A DNA stretch of 64,000 bases from positions 64,236,648-64,300,647 of the forward strand of contig OX104115.1 in assembly GCA_944474755.1 (NCBI GenBank), read 5' to 3'. The position numbers and the translations under genes are program-made. This document shows, piece after piece, positions 33,801-46,019 of this stretch (the first letter of the stretch is position 1; the number at the start of each line of letters is the position of its first letter). Source of the DNA: Limnoperna fortunei. Taxonomy: Eukaryota > Mollusca > Bivalvia > Mytilida > Modiolidae. The notes under the pieces are model-generated. The model made no database searches. It had not been told where the DNA came from and saw only the letters and a list, made by a program, of their open reading frames with translations.

Positions 33801-35724
33801 TGATTATAAATAGACTGAAATTTATGCACATGTAAGTGCAGAACAGAGGCTTCTGGTTACAACTCCTGTACCTTATATGGTAATGCAGTGACACAAGAGT
33901 ACATCATAACATATTAATTAAAGGGGAATACTTACTGATATTGTCAGTTTTATAGTTACTAAAAATAGACTGAAATTAGTGCAGAAAGGGGGTTTCCATA
34001 TAACCCACTGAACACTTGGGACTAGAGACAAACCATTTTTTTATCTCATAATTTAGGGACCCATTTGTCTTGGGTCAATTCATCTTGGTCATAGTTATAA
34101 AAATAAAACCGACATAAAAGACCTTACATAGGACTGGAAACAACCTTTGATACATAGTAACATATAATTGGAGGGAGACTACCGTATTGTGAGCATGCTT
34201 CTTTATTCTTTGTTTATTTACTGATTTTTTAAATAATTGGTTCATAGATAGAAATGCTTCTAAATTGGTCCGTTGTGAAACGGCCAAGCGCAGTATACTG
34301 ACTATTAGTTTTTGTCAATTTAACCCTGGCATTCTGATCACTCCTACAACTTACGGTATACGGACCACAATTGACCACATGATCTTAGCTGGTGTCCGGG
34401 ATGTCCATTGATTTTTAATGAAGCAGACCTCGGTAATGTTCGGTAAACATCGGAAATACTATTTGAGTAACTACTTTTTTACTGAAAACTTTTAACATTG
34501 ACTCAAAGTAAAACAATATATATAATTTGTATTATTAATTAGCAATACACTGATTTAATAAAGCTGTATTTCTTGGTCGAAAAATAATTTAAACGGTAAC
34601 TTCAATTATGGGTCGGTACCTTAACTAGACTGAATTTCGTGTCATTGGTTGCTGGTTTAGAGAAGTTTCTGTTTGGTAAGGGTTACTCACTTTGTGTTTT
34701 TTTGCCTTGTTTTTGTTGTTTTTTTTCTGATCCAGATTTGTAACGCTTCTTGACTTTTTGTGTTGGTCAGTTAGTTTTCTTGTTAATTTTTTAAACTGGA
34801 TTAATAATAATGGCATGAAATATAAGTACGTGTGAATCTTAGAATGTCTAATTTTAACAATAAGGTACATAATTTGCATTTTTCAATGTTTTGAAAAATA
34901 TTATGTTTTACATTAAATTGAAGTTTATCCAGAAAACATCATTCTCTTAAAAAATTAATGGCTTGAATTATTTGTCGACTACCATTTGTAATCATTTAAA
35001 TAAAATTTTAACAATATAATGTCTATATATCCCCTTTTTAAACCCTCTCGCGACACATGTTCTTTAAGACAAACTTTTGTTGAGGAAAGATGTGGTCTTT
35101 CAAAACATGTTTAATGTGGTAAATGTTTACAGGACAGTAATTACTAAAACTTAAAAACAGTTTAAGCAACTGACCAGCCAAATGTAACTGATTTTTGTCA
35201 ATTAGGTGCTCTGTCAGGTCAGTCGATACATTCCCAGTCAGATTGTTGTGTAACCGTCCATTGTTCTATTTGTACATGTAAAAGGCAAAATGGTTGGATT
35301 AATTAAATTTTTGTACTGAAATTAAAAATTTAGTATTCTGTTTAAACATTACTGCCTAATTATAATGGAAGAAAGTGGTGAATTGGGAGACGTGACTTGT
35401 GTTTACATAAAAATATGGTAAACTAGTAACAGGCTTCCATACAATTCTTAAAAAATATCTAAGTAATTGAAATTCATTTGGACAGCCTTTTTTGTTATCT
35501 TGGATATATTGTTCAGTGTATTCTATCATTATGCATTTATTGTATCATTAAAGACCAGCTTTGTTTAATATCATAAAGATAAAAAGTTTATAAATATGAG
35601 CTGTAGCAAAATATTTTGTTACCATTATTGTCAGTGTTATGGTAATTTCATTTTTGGCACAGCAGTTTCTTTCATGTATACAGTGTGAAATATCTATTAA
35701 GGAAAAATTCTGTGCGCATTTACT

Positions 35725-36055
35725 ATTGAGGGCTTTGTCAATAGTTGTTAGGAGGAGGGCAGTTGGGAGGTCTTTGTCAGCAGTTGTCATTTCGAAGAAG
35801 GGCAGTGGGTAGAGCTTTGTCAGCAATTGTTGTTTGCTGGGGGGGGGGGGGGGGCAGTAGGCAGAGCTTTGTCAGCAATTGTTGTTGGGAGGAGGGGCAG
35901 TGCATGGTAGGGCTTTGTCAGAAGTTGTCGTTTCAAGGGCAGTGTAAAGGGCTTTGTCAGCAGTTGTTATTTGGAGGTGGGGCAGTGAAGAGGACTTTGT
36001 CAGCAGTTGTTTAATGAGGCGGGTGGGGAGAAGGGCTTTGTCAGCAGTGGCTGGA
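35725..36055. repeat. Degenerate ~40-bp tandem repeat
   Basis: About eight units marked by GCTTTGTCAGCAGTTGT-like starts followed by G-rich GGGCAGTG tails. A run of ~16 G lies at ~35839. The glycine-rich frames across it are repeat by-products. Confidence 0.88.
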
Positions 36056-36689
36056 TTGAGAAGGGACAGTGAGAGGCACATTACCATGCAGTTAACTCTG
36101 AAAAAGCACATTGTATATGTTTTTTTCTTTACCCGGTGTTGCATAACAGCTGATACAATTTCAATACTTATGTCTGCCTAGGTTATCTATAGTCTCTAAC
36201 TTTGGTATTATTTTCAAATAAACATTATTCTTTTTATGACTCTTTTAAAAAATTCATCTAGACAAACGTGAGACATTGTCAGGTTATTTGTGCCATGGTA
36301 CTACACAAGTTTTAGTTTTTATATACATTAAATGATTGTTTATACGAATAAAATTTTTGCCAGACTGATTTTCCTTTACAATCATTATTGGATCTGTGCA
36401 ATTATGTTTTATTGATTATAAATATACCTTGTGTTTTTATGCAAATTCTTAAACCATCACTTGCCAAAATTGTTTAATGTATAACATAATAAATATTATC
36501 CATTTTAAATGGTCTTATTTATAACAATGTTACAAGTGAAATTGTTCCTATTCTGTTTACTTTTATCTCATCTGAGAGATGTCAAATTAATGTTTTGCCA
36601 GCTGTTTCCTTTCATAGTCTGCTTATTGCTTGAAAAATGTCCTACATCCAATAATTGAACCTTTCAATTTTTGTTTCGTTTCTGTGAAT

Positions 36690-36930
36690 GGTTTTTATTG
36701 TAACATCCTGCAATTTTCAACTATATCATGTCATCCAGTATTTAGTGGGGTAGGAAGCTGGAGTACTCAGTAAAAGCATGACATTTAGTAGGACAAGCTG
36801 GCAATCCTTGTTAATTGGGATTCAGTAAAGCACGTACTGACCACAATGAGACTTACACTAACAACCTCAGTGTTTATAGGTTTGTGATCAATAGTAGAGA
36901 CTAACTACCATAACCACTAGGTCACTGAGA
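36690..36930 (-). repeat. tRNA-derived SINE, old copy
   Basis: GGTTTTTATTGTAAC, TATATCATGTCATCCAG, GGAAGCTGGAGTACTC, GCAATCCTTGTTAATTGG, CCTCAGTGTTTATAGG, TTGTGATCAATAGTAGAG and CCACTAGGTCACTGAG in reverse order. Near full length but strongly diverged. Confidence 0.8.
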
Positions 36931-37021
36931 AATGACAAGTATATTACACATAGATCAGGAATTGGCACACCAAAGAACTGATGGAAACAAAGAATGCACA
37001 ATGTTAAAATAAAGAAAACAG

Positions 37022-37127
37022 GGTGCCGTTTCATAAAGCGATCGATAATTAACGTGCTCGTTATCCCATGCAATTTAAATGGGATAACGTGCACGTTAAG
37101 CTAACAATCGCTTTATGAAACGGCACC
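37022..37127. mobile_element. Palindromic MITE, 106 bp
   Basis: GGTGCCGTTTCATAAAGCGA at the left pairs with its complement at the right. The inner part (AACGTGC, TTATCCCAT) is also palindromic, so nearly the whole element folds. Confidence 0.75.
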
Positions 37128-37167
37128 GAGAACCCTGATAAAAAACAATTGAAATATAGTGCTCAAG

Positions 37168-37316
37168 GCCCGGTCCATAAAACATCTCAAATTTGAGGAT
37201 TTCCTTAACTCAAATATTGGCCAATTATATTGTTGGAAAAATTCAAATTTGAGGAAAAATTCAAGGATTTGAGGAAAATCTCAATTTGAGATGAGAAGTT
37301 TAATGAAACGGAGGGC
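37168..37316. mobile_element. Foldback MITE, ~150 bp
   Basis: CATAAAACATCTCAAATTTGAGG-type sequence (37178-37200) faces CAATTTGAGATGAG and TTTAATGAAACGG at the right. The CCATAAAAC/GTTTAATG(G) ends recall the neighbour at 37022. Confidence 0.55.
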
Positions 37317-38249
37317 TGGAAGGGTAAGCATTTCTTGCATTCACAACACACATGTTTGTTTGTTTGTTTATTTTTTAACTTGAAAGACAAGACTATTGAA
37401 GATGAAGTATGGTAAAGATCAAAAGTCATGCTTGCCATGAGTAATTCTTATTTCTGGCTGTAATACAAGAACCTTCCTCTCTGATAGGTGATCTAATGTT
37501 GGGGAAGCTATAAGGCTCTCAGAACAGCAGAAGTTTTATGACATCACCTTGATAAAAAAATATTACATGTAACAACTAAATTTTGTAGTTCGGGTTGAAA
37601 TAAAAGTCAATAATTAAGACATATCGAGGGCACATTATGGTAAAACATTTTAGAGAGTATTTTGTCCACCGTACATGACGAACTCAGCACCTATTTTTAC
37701 TAAAAACTTTTTGTCATTAAAATGGTGGCTAAAAAATCCTGGCATATAGGGTCTGCTTAAATAAAAAATTCTGAATTGTTTCATATTAGAATTGATTGTA
37801 ATAATGGGTTTACACATGGGCCAGGCCTTTATATTTTTATTTTTGTTTACCTTGCTATCGCTCCTTAAAATAAAAGAATAAAAGTTCCATCTCATGAATT
37901 AATGAGTACAACATCATACAACTCATGAATTATTTCTTCTGTGAAGTGCCTTTGTTATTATAGTCAAATGACAGACTTAGTCAATCAAGAACATAAAACT
38001 CCTTAATGGCATCAGATAGACAAATAATTCTAATATTCTATCAGTATAATATAGTTTATTATAAATTTATAACAAATAAATATTGCAACAAAATAAAAAC
38101 AAGGAAGTAGATCTTTTCTAATAATACTGTTAAATACCAGTACATGTATACATATCTTATATTAACTGAACATATTCAGCACCAAAAGATGCAATAAAAT
38201 AATTATGCATAGTGTAATAAATTTTCAAAGCAATCCTTTCCCTTCTACC

Positions 38250-38550
38250 CAACACCATTTATTGTTTTTACATTAAATTCCTCTTGTCCAACATCATGCA
38301 ATATTTGTATATTTATTCCCCCAGAAGGCCAGCAATACTTGTACATCAATTCCCTCTAAACAAATAGCTTTCAATATTTTAATATTTTTATCTCCTGGCC
38401 AATACCTTGCAAAATTTGTATAATTATATTGTCCAACGCAACACCATGAAATATATGTATATATTAATTCCCTCAATGCAAAGCAACCATGAAAAATGAG
38501 TATATATTCCCTCCTCCCAAGTGCCAACACAATGTAATATTATATGTATG
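38250..38550. repeat. Degenerate ~60-bp tandem repeat
   Basis: CAACACCATG(C/A)AATATTTGTATAT-like segments alternate with ATTCCCTC segments about five times, much diverged. Confidence 0.6.
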
Positions 38551-39319
38551 TAACAAAATTGTTTAAAGCTAAATTGTAATTATATAATTATATATTTGAG
38601 CTTGTTTTGTATACAGAACAAATAGTGTTCAGCATATTCATTGCAAATACATGTATCCCATGTGTGCTGCTTGAATCAAAGCATGTAATTTGTAAATATG
38701 TACTAGAATATGTAAATATGATCGTTTATGGAAAATCAGCCTTCATCCATCATATCCGACAACTGATGTTGTGTTAGTATTTTGCTTGAATATGCGTAAT
38801 ACTAATTTTTGAAAGTTTTCAGATGTATCTTTATAGCCAATTTCTGTGTCAGAGGAAGTGACAGAACCCTGAGAATATGGTTCAAACTGCTAAATTTTGC
38901 CAAAAAGTTTTAATTTTAGGTCACAGAGATGTAAATAATATCTTCTTCAATACAAAAGATTAACTAATGCAGTCTATGGTCATTAACAGAATAATATGGC
39001 ACCAAAAATACAATCATTAAAAAAATATTTCGTATTTAAAGTACTTACATGACACATACTTAAGTAGATAACAATTTAATCCTTTATAGGTAAAAAAAGG
39101 AAAAATCATCACTTTCATTCCTAGTCTGAAGAACAATCATTAGCCGGAGGTATCAATATTTCCTACTGATATTTAGATCGCTCATCATTAGAAACAAATA
39201 CAATTAAAACACAGAGATAGCTATACATAGAAATGATGAAAATGATCAAAATCTATTGACTAAGATTTAGTATTTCTGAGGTACTGCTCACTGGGTATAC
39301 CCAAGCTGTTCACATCATT

Positions 39320-39690
39320 GAATTGACTGAAGTCTGCAAACAGGAAGTAGATATGCGAGAGATCTGAAATCAGTACTCATAATAAAGGTCCACATGGTAA
39401 GGTGACATAAAATTTCAAGTGGTTGAGATAATTAGTTGCTGAGAAAACTGTTATGAAAATTTTTTTCCATTGACCACTAATGTTGAAAATTGACTAAGTC
39501 GGTAAACAGGAAGTAGATATGCGACAGACCTTAAATCGGTGCTTGTAATATAGGACCACATGGTAAGGTCACATATAAAATTTAAAGTGGTTGTGATAAG
39601 TAGTTGCTGGGAAAACTGTTACGAAAGTTATGTTGCAGAGGGAAGGACGGACAGAAATAAACCAGTATACCCACTCTTCTTCAAAATGTG
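39320..39690. repeat. Two tandem copies of a 166-bp unit
   Basis: AAACAGGAAGTAGATATGCG occurs at 39338 and 39504, an offset of 166, with CCACATGGTAAGGT and AAGTGGTT in both copies. The period equals that of the array at 33-1200, although the sequence differs. Confidence 0.8.
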
Positions 39691-40150
39691 GGTATTAAAC
39701 TTACAAAAGCTCTATATTGCATACAATATTTTTTTCCAGGCCACATTATGTGTAACTATTGTCTAAATTTTTGTTTCACTTTTTCACTATTACTAGTTAA
39801 CACTGTTCAATAAATAAAAATTTACCATAGTTCATTAAAACATATTTAGCACAAAGTTTTTAGGATGACTAGTAACATTGTATAGTAAACTATTGACTAA
39901 TTTCACAAAGCAATCATTAGCCTAAAGTTTTATAAATTATTAAACAATCTTTTCCCCTGGTTATGGTCAGTTATTTGTTTACTGCTTACTTAATTTAATC
40001 CCTTACAGTTTTTCTTATCAGTCTGTCATATTTTAATGTCTGTTTAGATTTTTCCGATAAATTTAAAATGTGAGATGGGTTCAGTTCATCTCCTTTATTT
40101 CTTCTGTATAAGTTGCATGACCATACAGTATTAAGAATTGCTTTGTGAAA

Positions 40151-40185
40151 CTAGAGGCTCCCAGGAGCCTGTGTCGCTCACCTGA
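40151..40185 (-). mobile_element. Helitron-like 3' terminus, inverted
   Basis: Read on the minus strand: AGGTGAGCGACACAGG, hairpin AGGCTCCTGGGAGCCT, CTAG, then T. It is the same terminus type as at 1259-1290. The body would extend to the right, towards the assembly gap and the ~157-bp repeats. Confidence 0.65.
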
Positions 40186-40395
40186 ACCTGAAACCAAACA
40201 ACCCTTTTTTATCCAGCTTTTCTTATCTATAAGGAATTGCCCAACACTTCTGCAAAAGTAATTAATTTTGACCTTTTAAGGGAAATAATTCCTATAAGGA
40301 GGAGCTTTTGATGCTTAGAGGGAGAAGGGAAGTTCACTTTAAATTTGCTGTACCTGTTATACTTTTTTAACTATTAACTCTCTTGACTCCACCCC

Positions 40396-40595
40396 NNNNN
40401 NNNNNNNNNNNNNNNNNNNNNNNNNNNNNNNNNNNNNNNNNNNNNNNNNNNNNNNNNNNNNNNNNNNNNNNNNNNNNNNNNNNNNNNNNNNNNNNNNNNN
40501 NNNNNNNNNNNNNNNNNNNNNNNNNNNNNNNNNNNNNNNNNNNNNNNNNNNNNNNNNNNNNNNNNNNNNNNNNNNNNNNNNNNNNNNNNNNNNNN
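40396..40595. other. Assembly gap (200 N)
   Basis: Exactly 200 N. The right side resumes within the head of a repeat unit (ATCGGATCAAAATTTTT, also at ~47702), so the head of that unit is missing; the true size is unknown. Confidence 1.
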
Positions 40596-40639
40596 ATCGG
40601 ATCAAAATTTTTTTTTGGTCCACCATTTGCAAAATGGCC

Positions 40640-41440
40640 GCCATTGAAATTTTGTTTTCAATATAACTCAAAAACCATAAAAAATTGAAGCAGACAATAT
40701 ATCAGAAAAATGTTCCTCTCATTGAGATCTACATTTGATTTAAATAATTGAAAACTGTGCGACAAACCGTTTTAGAGGTTATGGCCCTTGACAGGTTTCG
40801 GCTAAATTTTGTTTTCAATATAACTGAAAAACCATAAAAAATTGAAGCAGACAATATATCAGAAAAATGTTTCTCTCATTGAGATCTACATTTGATATAA
40901 TTGGTTGAAAACTGTGCGACAAACCGTTTTCGAGGTTATGGCCCTTGACAGGTTTCGGCTAAATTTTGTTTTCAATATAACTGAAAAACCATAAAAAATT
41001 GAAGCAGACAATATATCAGAGAAATGTTTCTCTCGTTGAGATCTACATTTGATATAATTGGTTGAAAACTGTGCGACGAACCGTTTTCGAGGTTATGGCC
41101 CTTGACAGGTTACGGCTAAATTTTTGTTTTCAATATAACTCAAAAACCATAAAAAATTGAACCAGACAATATACTAGAAAAATGTTCTTCTCATTGAGAT
41201 CTACATTTGATATAATTGGTTGAAAACTGTACGACAAACCGTTTTCGAGGTTATATCCGTTGACAGGTTTCTGTTAAATTTTGTTTTCAATATAACTCAA
41301 AAACCATAAAATATTGAAGCAGACAATATATAAGAAAAATGTTCCTCTCATTGAGATCTACATTTGATATAAATTGTCGAAAACTGTGAGACAAACCGTT
41401 TTCAAGGTTATGGCCCTTGACACGTTTCGACTAATCAGTT
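40640..41440. repeat. ~157-bp tandem array, block 1
   Basis: About five monomers, recognised by TTTTGTTTTCAATATAACTC, GAAGCAGACAATATATCAG, GAGATCTACATTTGAT and CGAGGTTATGGCCCTTGAC. It follows a head like that at 47702. Open frames in these arrays are by-products. Confidence 0.92.
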
Positions 41441-43430
41441 TTTGACTTATAACTTGAAAACGGTTAGAGATAATATAGTAAACATGTCTATTTAAAGTGA
41501 TCCTCTCATCAAGACCTTCATTTAGTATATTGTATCCGAAACTGTTATATGAACCGTCTTCGAGTTATCGGCCTTATTCCGTTTTTGACTTATAACTTGA
41601 AAACGGTTAGAGATAATATAGTCAACATGGTCATATGTCGAAGAATCTGCCTAGCTTTTTGACCAATTGTAAATCACTGACCAAAGCTCATGAATATTAA
41701 GGAAAACATACATCACGATAAAAAAAATACACATCTTTGCTGCAATTAATCAGACCTGTCCAGACACTAAGAAGTGTTACAATATATAAAACGTAACACA
41801 TAACCAGTATCTAGAGAGTATCTTATATCTTCGAGCTCATCTGATATGAACCTGATAAGCCTTGTCGAGCGAAAAAAAAACAACTAAGAATTAATATGTA
41901 TCAAGATATTAGTACTTTTTGGCTTAGAAAGGGGTAATCATATGAGACTTAAAATTTTTCAATGATGGACAATGCAAAATGGCTTAAACACTAATTTCAA
42001 ATTTTTAGTACATATTAAATGTACTTTTTGTAACATAAAAAACTAACTTTTGGCAAAAATTGATAAAATAATGAACATTGAGTGAGTTCCGACAGTGTGT
42101 AATTATGTGTCGAGTGAAGAAAACATGCTCTTTGTTACAAAATTTGCTGTATTAAACCAAATGTGATAATTATTAAAATGATTGAAATGATGTTAACTTG
42201 CACATTTATACAGAAATTAGCAATTTAAGTGCAATTACTTTAAAAATGGTACACTATATTCCTAAATTTTCATGAAAAAATATTCAACACTGTGACAATA
42301 GCCTAAATCGACACATTTTACACCAATGTTAAAACAAAACCTTGTGATTTCTACAAGATTCCCTCTTTTCCTTATTGTTTAATTATTAAATTTAAAATAT
42401 TTAAAGCTGTTGTGTCCTATTTTAGTGTGTTTCTCCATTAAAAATGAGTACAAAGCTATTTCTGAATCATAATAATAATATTGTATGGAGACAATCAATT
42501 CAAAATACCAAGATGTATGACAAAATAAGTTTGCATAAAATGTTATGAAGTTTGGTCTACTTTCATAGTGTACATTTTTTCAATATACAATACCAAAACA
42601 CTAAATTTAATCAACTTACTTTGTTAGCTAAATAGAAGATACTTTCCGTTTAGAATGTGGATTTCAGTCTAAAAACGTATTTCCTCAAAGTATACGAGTC
42701 AATAAATCCTTAAAATCCCAGACTGAAGCACGTGACCACTCCTCCCCCTTATTTGTAAATTTCGTCTGCTGTGATGTCCATTTCAGTTATCGTCAGTGAA
42801 TCACAGTGTAAATCGTTTCTCAACAAGTTGTTCTAACTATCCGAACTGCATTTTACCTCACATTTTAATCAAATTGAAACAATTTCCTGACTTGAATTTT
42901 TGTGTATTCGGTCGTCTGCTACGTGACTCGTGCTCTTATTTTCCAGCTTGAAATTCCTATGAAATAATGTGAAAACGTCTTTAAATGGTCGTCGGGGTTT
43001 ATAATAATCCGTGTCTTCCTGAAATAAATAATCACCGAGATTAAAGATCGTGCTTCATGTAGTATACGTCAACACACACCGAAGACGCTGACAAAATGCT
43101 ATGAACGCGAGCTTCGACGAAGACACCTCAGTGTTCATTTAATGTGTTATTATAAATAGAGCGAAATGACAAAGAAGTATTTATTTCACACCAAAATAAT
43201 GTATATGAATTTTTAAAACTAGTTTAACAAATTTTTGTCACAATATTTAAATCTGCAGAGTCCCATTTTTCCGTTTTTTCTAAAATTAGTGCAAAGCTAT
43301 TTGAATCAATGTGAGACAATCAATTAAAAATACCAAGATGTATAACAAAATAAGTTTACATGCTGGCCCTGAAACGTTAGCTGATGACAAAAAAGCACAA
43401 GTGTGATTTCACAAAAACAAATGGCTGATC
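41441..43430. repeat. Non-coding core block between tandem arrays, copy 1
   Basis: 41461-41930 is repeated at 48721-49430. 42570-43060 is repeated at 49480-49990 and 53440-53950, and more distantly at ~59830-60300 and 63430-63900. An inner pair, ~42418-42560 and ~43250-43365, is a local duplication. No coding sequence was recognised. Confidence 0.75.
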
Positions 43431-43808
43431 AATATATAATCGGATATGATAAACCCGCATGCGCAAGGATCAAAAGGTATCTGGACGTTTCGGCCATACT
43501 CCGTTTCGTCCATAGATTAAATCGGCCATAGTCAATTCGGCCATATTATCTTAATTGTGTTACAGTAATTACAGGATATCGTAATAAGCATGATTAGCAT
43601 ATGTTTTTATCCAATGTATTTAGTTAACAATCATGACTAAACTTTAAAATAAATGTAAATATTAATGTTATCTTGTATGAATTAGCGTAAATATTTTTCA
43701 AAATTTTAAATGTGTTGAATTCATTTTCTCAAAATTATTATCACTTCTGAAGTTGGCTTATTGTTAGGCTTGGGTGAGCCTTTGAATTTTCTTAACAGAC
43801 ACTACCTG

Positions 43809-44095
43809 CAATGGCGGATCCGGGGGGGGGGGGGGGGGGTAGGGGCGTACCCCCCTTTAAAAAAAGGAAAGGAAAAAAAGAGAACAGGGAGGGCAAAAAT
43901 GTAATCCCCGCTCGTCCTCGCCATAAATTAATGCATTAACGGTACTAATTCGTTTATTATGATGTCTCTGTTGTATATACTGTACCAAATAAAGGTTACT
44001 GACCACTATCAGAACCTTGTTCGTGGCCTTCCGTTTCCAGTATCCCCATACTGGAACCCCCCCCCCCCTTTTCGAAAGTCCTGCATCCGCCTCTG
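43809..44095. mobile_element. hAT-like MITE, 287 bp, ACCTG duplication
   Basis: The ends CAATGGCGGATCC and (complement) CAGAGGCGGATGC form short inverted repeats, with G and C runs just inside. It is flanked by ACCTG (43804-43808 and 44096-44100). The paralogous sequence at 47393-47413 shows the same site without the insert. The CAG-type ends suggest hAT, although 5 bp is short for that group. Confidence 0.75.
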
Positions 44096-44099
44096 ACCT

Positions 44100-44890
44100 G
44101 GGCTCGACCTGAGTCACCCTGCGAAACCGATCTATTTTTAGTAACGAAGTTATCTTCCCCAAACCTCAATTATTCCGAAAGCAGAAACCATGACAGATAT
44201 CAAAAACCTTAAGTGGGGAAAATGTTGTCTGACCCACGGCCATGATTTGTCATGCAAAAAAAGCGATCCACTTCCTGTTTGCGCGTTTTTGACGCGAAGT
44301 TTTTTGAAAACGTCAAAGTTGTTTGATTTCCACAAAACTTGGTTTCCAGGTAAATATGAGGGTCCTAATTTCAAAAACCATAAAAAAATTGAAGCAGACA
44401 ATATATCAGAAAAATGTTCCTCTCACTGAGATCTACGTTTGATATATAGTGTCGAAAACTGTGCGACAAACCGTTTTCGAGGTTATGGCCCTTGACACGT
44501 TTCGGCTAAATTTTGTTTTCAATATAATTCAAAAACCATAAAAATATTAAGCAGACAATATATCAGAAAAATGTTCCTCTCATTGAGATCTACATTTGAT
44601 TTAAATTATTGAAAACTGTGAGACAAATCGTTTTCAAGTTATGGCCTTTGCGGTTTCGGCTCATCAGTTTATGGCTTATAACTTTTAAACCGTCAGAGAT
44701 ACATGTAATATAGTGAACATAGGTTTTTTGTGACCGTCTCAACAAGCCCTTCGATTTAGGACCAAAGTCCAATGGTTATGGGCAGCAATTTTCAAAATTA
44801 GCAACCATATACCTAGACATAACACTAAGAAAATGCCGGGAAAGACCTCACATTTGTTCTTTGAACAAATGACTTTTCATTATTATTATT
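44100..44890. repeat. Repeat unit remainder with ~157-bp monomers, palindrome end
   Basis: The head (GGCTCGACCTGAGTCACCC) is followed by two to three monomers (44380-44660) and the terminal GGGAAAGACCTCACATTTGT palindromic region at ~44838-44875 before (ATT)n. Confidence 0.75.
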
Positions 44891-44894
44891 ATTA

Positions 44895-44975
44895 AGGTCT
44901 TTCCCACTACAGTGGAAAGACCTTCTTACCTTTCTTATGATTATTATTATTATTATTATTATTTTTCTTTTTTTT
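44895..44975. repeat. Palindrome AAGGTCTTTCCC...GGAAAGACCTT plus (ATT)n
   Basis: The palindrome lies at ~44895-44925, then TTCTTATGATT and an (ATT)n tract. It is a minimal unit sitting between two larger ones. Confidence 0.85.
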
Positions 44976-46015
44976 TCCGCCATCATTTGCAAAAAAGTGT
45001 CGCGACATATCATTTTCATACTTGGTACCATTAATCGGTCATACTGTCAGATGACTCAGTTCACCCTGTGAACTCGATCTATTTTTAGTAACAGAGTTAT
45101 CTGCCCCAACACCGTAAACCCTTGTTAGCAGATAAACTCAGAAACTGTAATCGATTCTTAAAATCTTAAGTGTAAAAAATGTCGCTGGTCCTATAGCGAT
45201 GATTTGTCATGCAAAATTTTTTTTCCCAATCGACTTCCTGTTTACGTGTTTTTGATCTGAAAAATGTCGCAACGCGTCAAAATTTTTTTCTCAAACACTG
45301 TAAGTCCTAGAGACTTGGGACCACTACCATTGATCCTAAGTGACATATGTTTCATTTAAAAATGTCAAGGTCAAAGGTCAAATGTCAAGGTCAAAAGTCA
45401 CCATAGGTCTTGTTAGCACTATATCTCACAAACCATAAAAGATAGAAGCAGACAATAAATGGGAAAAATACTCCTCTTATTGAGACCTTCATTTGGTACA
45501 TTTGACCCGAAGCTGTACAATGAACCATTTTTGAGTTACTGCCCTTGACGCGTTTCGGTTAATCGGTTTTTTGGTTAAAACTTGAAAACGGTTAGAGATA
45601 ATATAGTAAACATATAGGTTTAAAGTGATCAGTATGAAAAGAGCTTCAATTTGAGCCAAAGGTCAAAGGTCATAGGTCAAGGTCATACCATAGCAACAAG
45701 GTCACTGTTATAAAAAGTCCTTAGCAACCTGATATTTTTAGAATCAGAATGTTGTACTGTACTGAAATATGTCATATCATGACCGGAAGTGCCATTTTGT
45801 CCCTAGCAACGGAATGAAAGTCCTTAACAACCATATATTTTTTGACTCGGGACCACTTTCTATACTCAATTAACTCATTTTTATAACTGGAAGTGACATT
45901 TTGTGCTTAGCAAGACACAAAATCCTATAGCATCACCTATCTTTTCTTACTTAAGAGGAACAGTGGGAAAGACCTTCTCATTTGTTCTCAGAACAAATGG
46001 CATTTTAATTATTAT
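44976..46015 (+). repeat. ~1.04-kb repeat unit with DR1 motifs, copy 1
   Basis: It starts TTTTTCCGCCATCATTTGC after ATT repeats and ends GGGAAAGACC, CATTTGTTCTCAGAACAAAT and TTTTAATTATT. It contains two perfect AGGTCAAAGGTCA motifs (45368-45380, 45660-45672). Three other copies are at 46020-47065, 60845-61880 and (diverged) 62025-63045. No gene. Confidence 0.88.
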
Positions 46016-46019
46016 TATT

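Larger units (their letters stand above)
30046..36689. other. Intergenic DNA, no gene seen
   Basis: AT-rich with only short chance frames. The hairpin at 30789-30854 and the tandem repeat at 35725-36055 are listed separately. A short stretch at 32228-32288 has splice-like borders but does not fit the MGAT4 phase. Confidence 0.5.

Noticed and set aside
35745..36014. Glycine-rich protein frame
   Set aside because: By-product of the G-rich ~40-bp tandem repeat; open in both strands.
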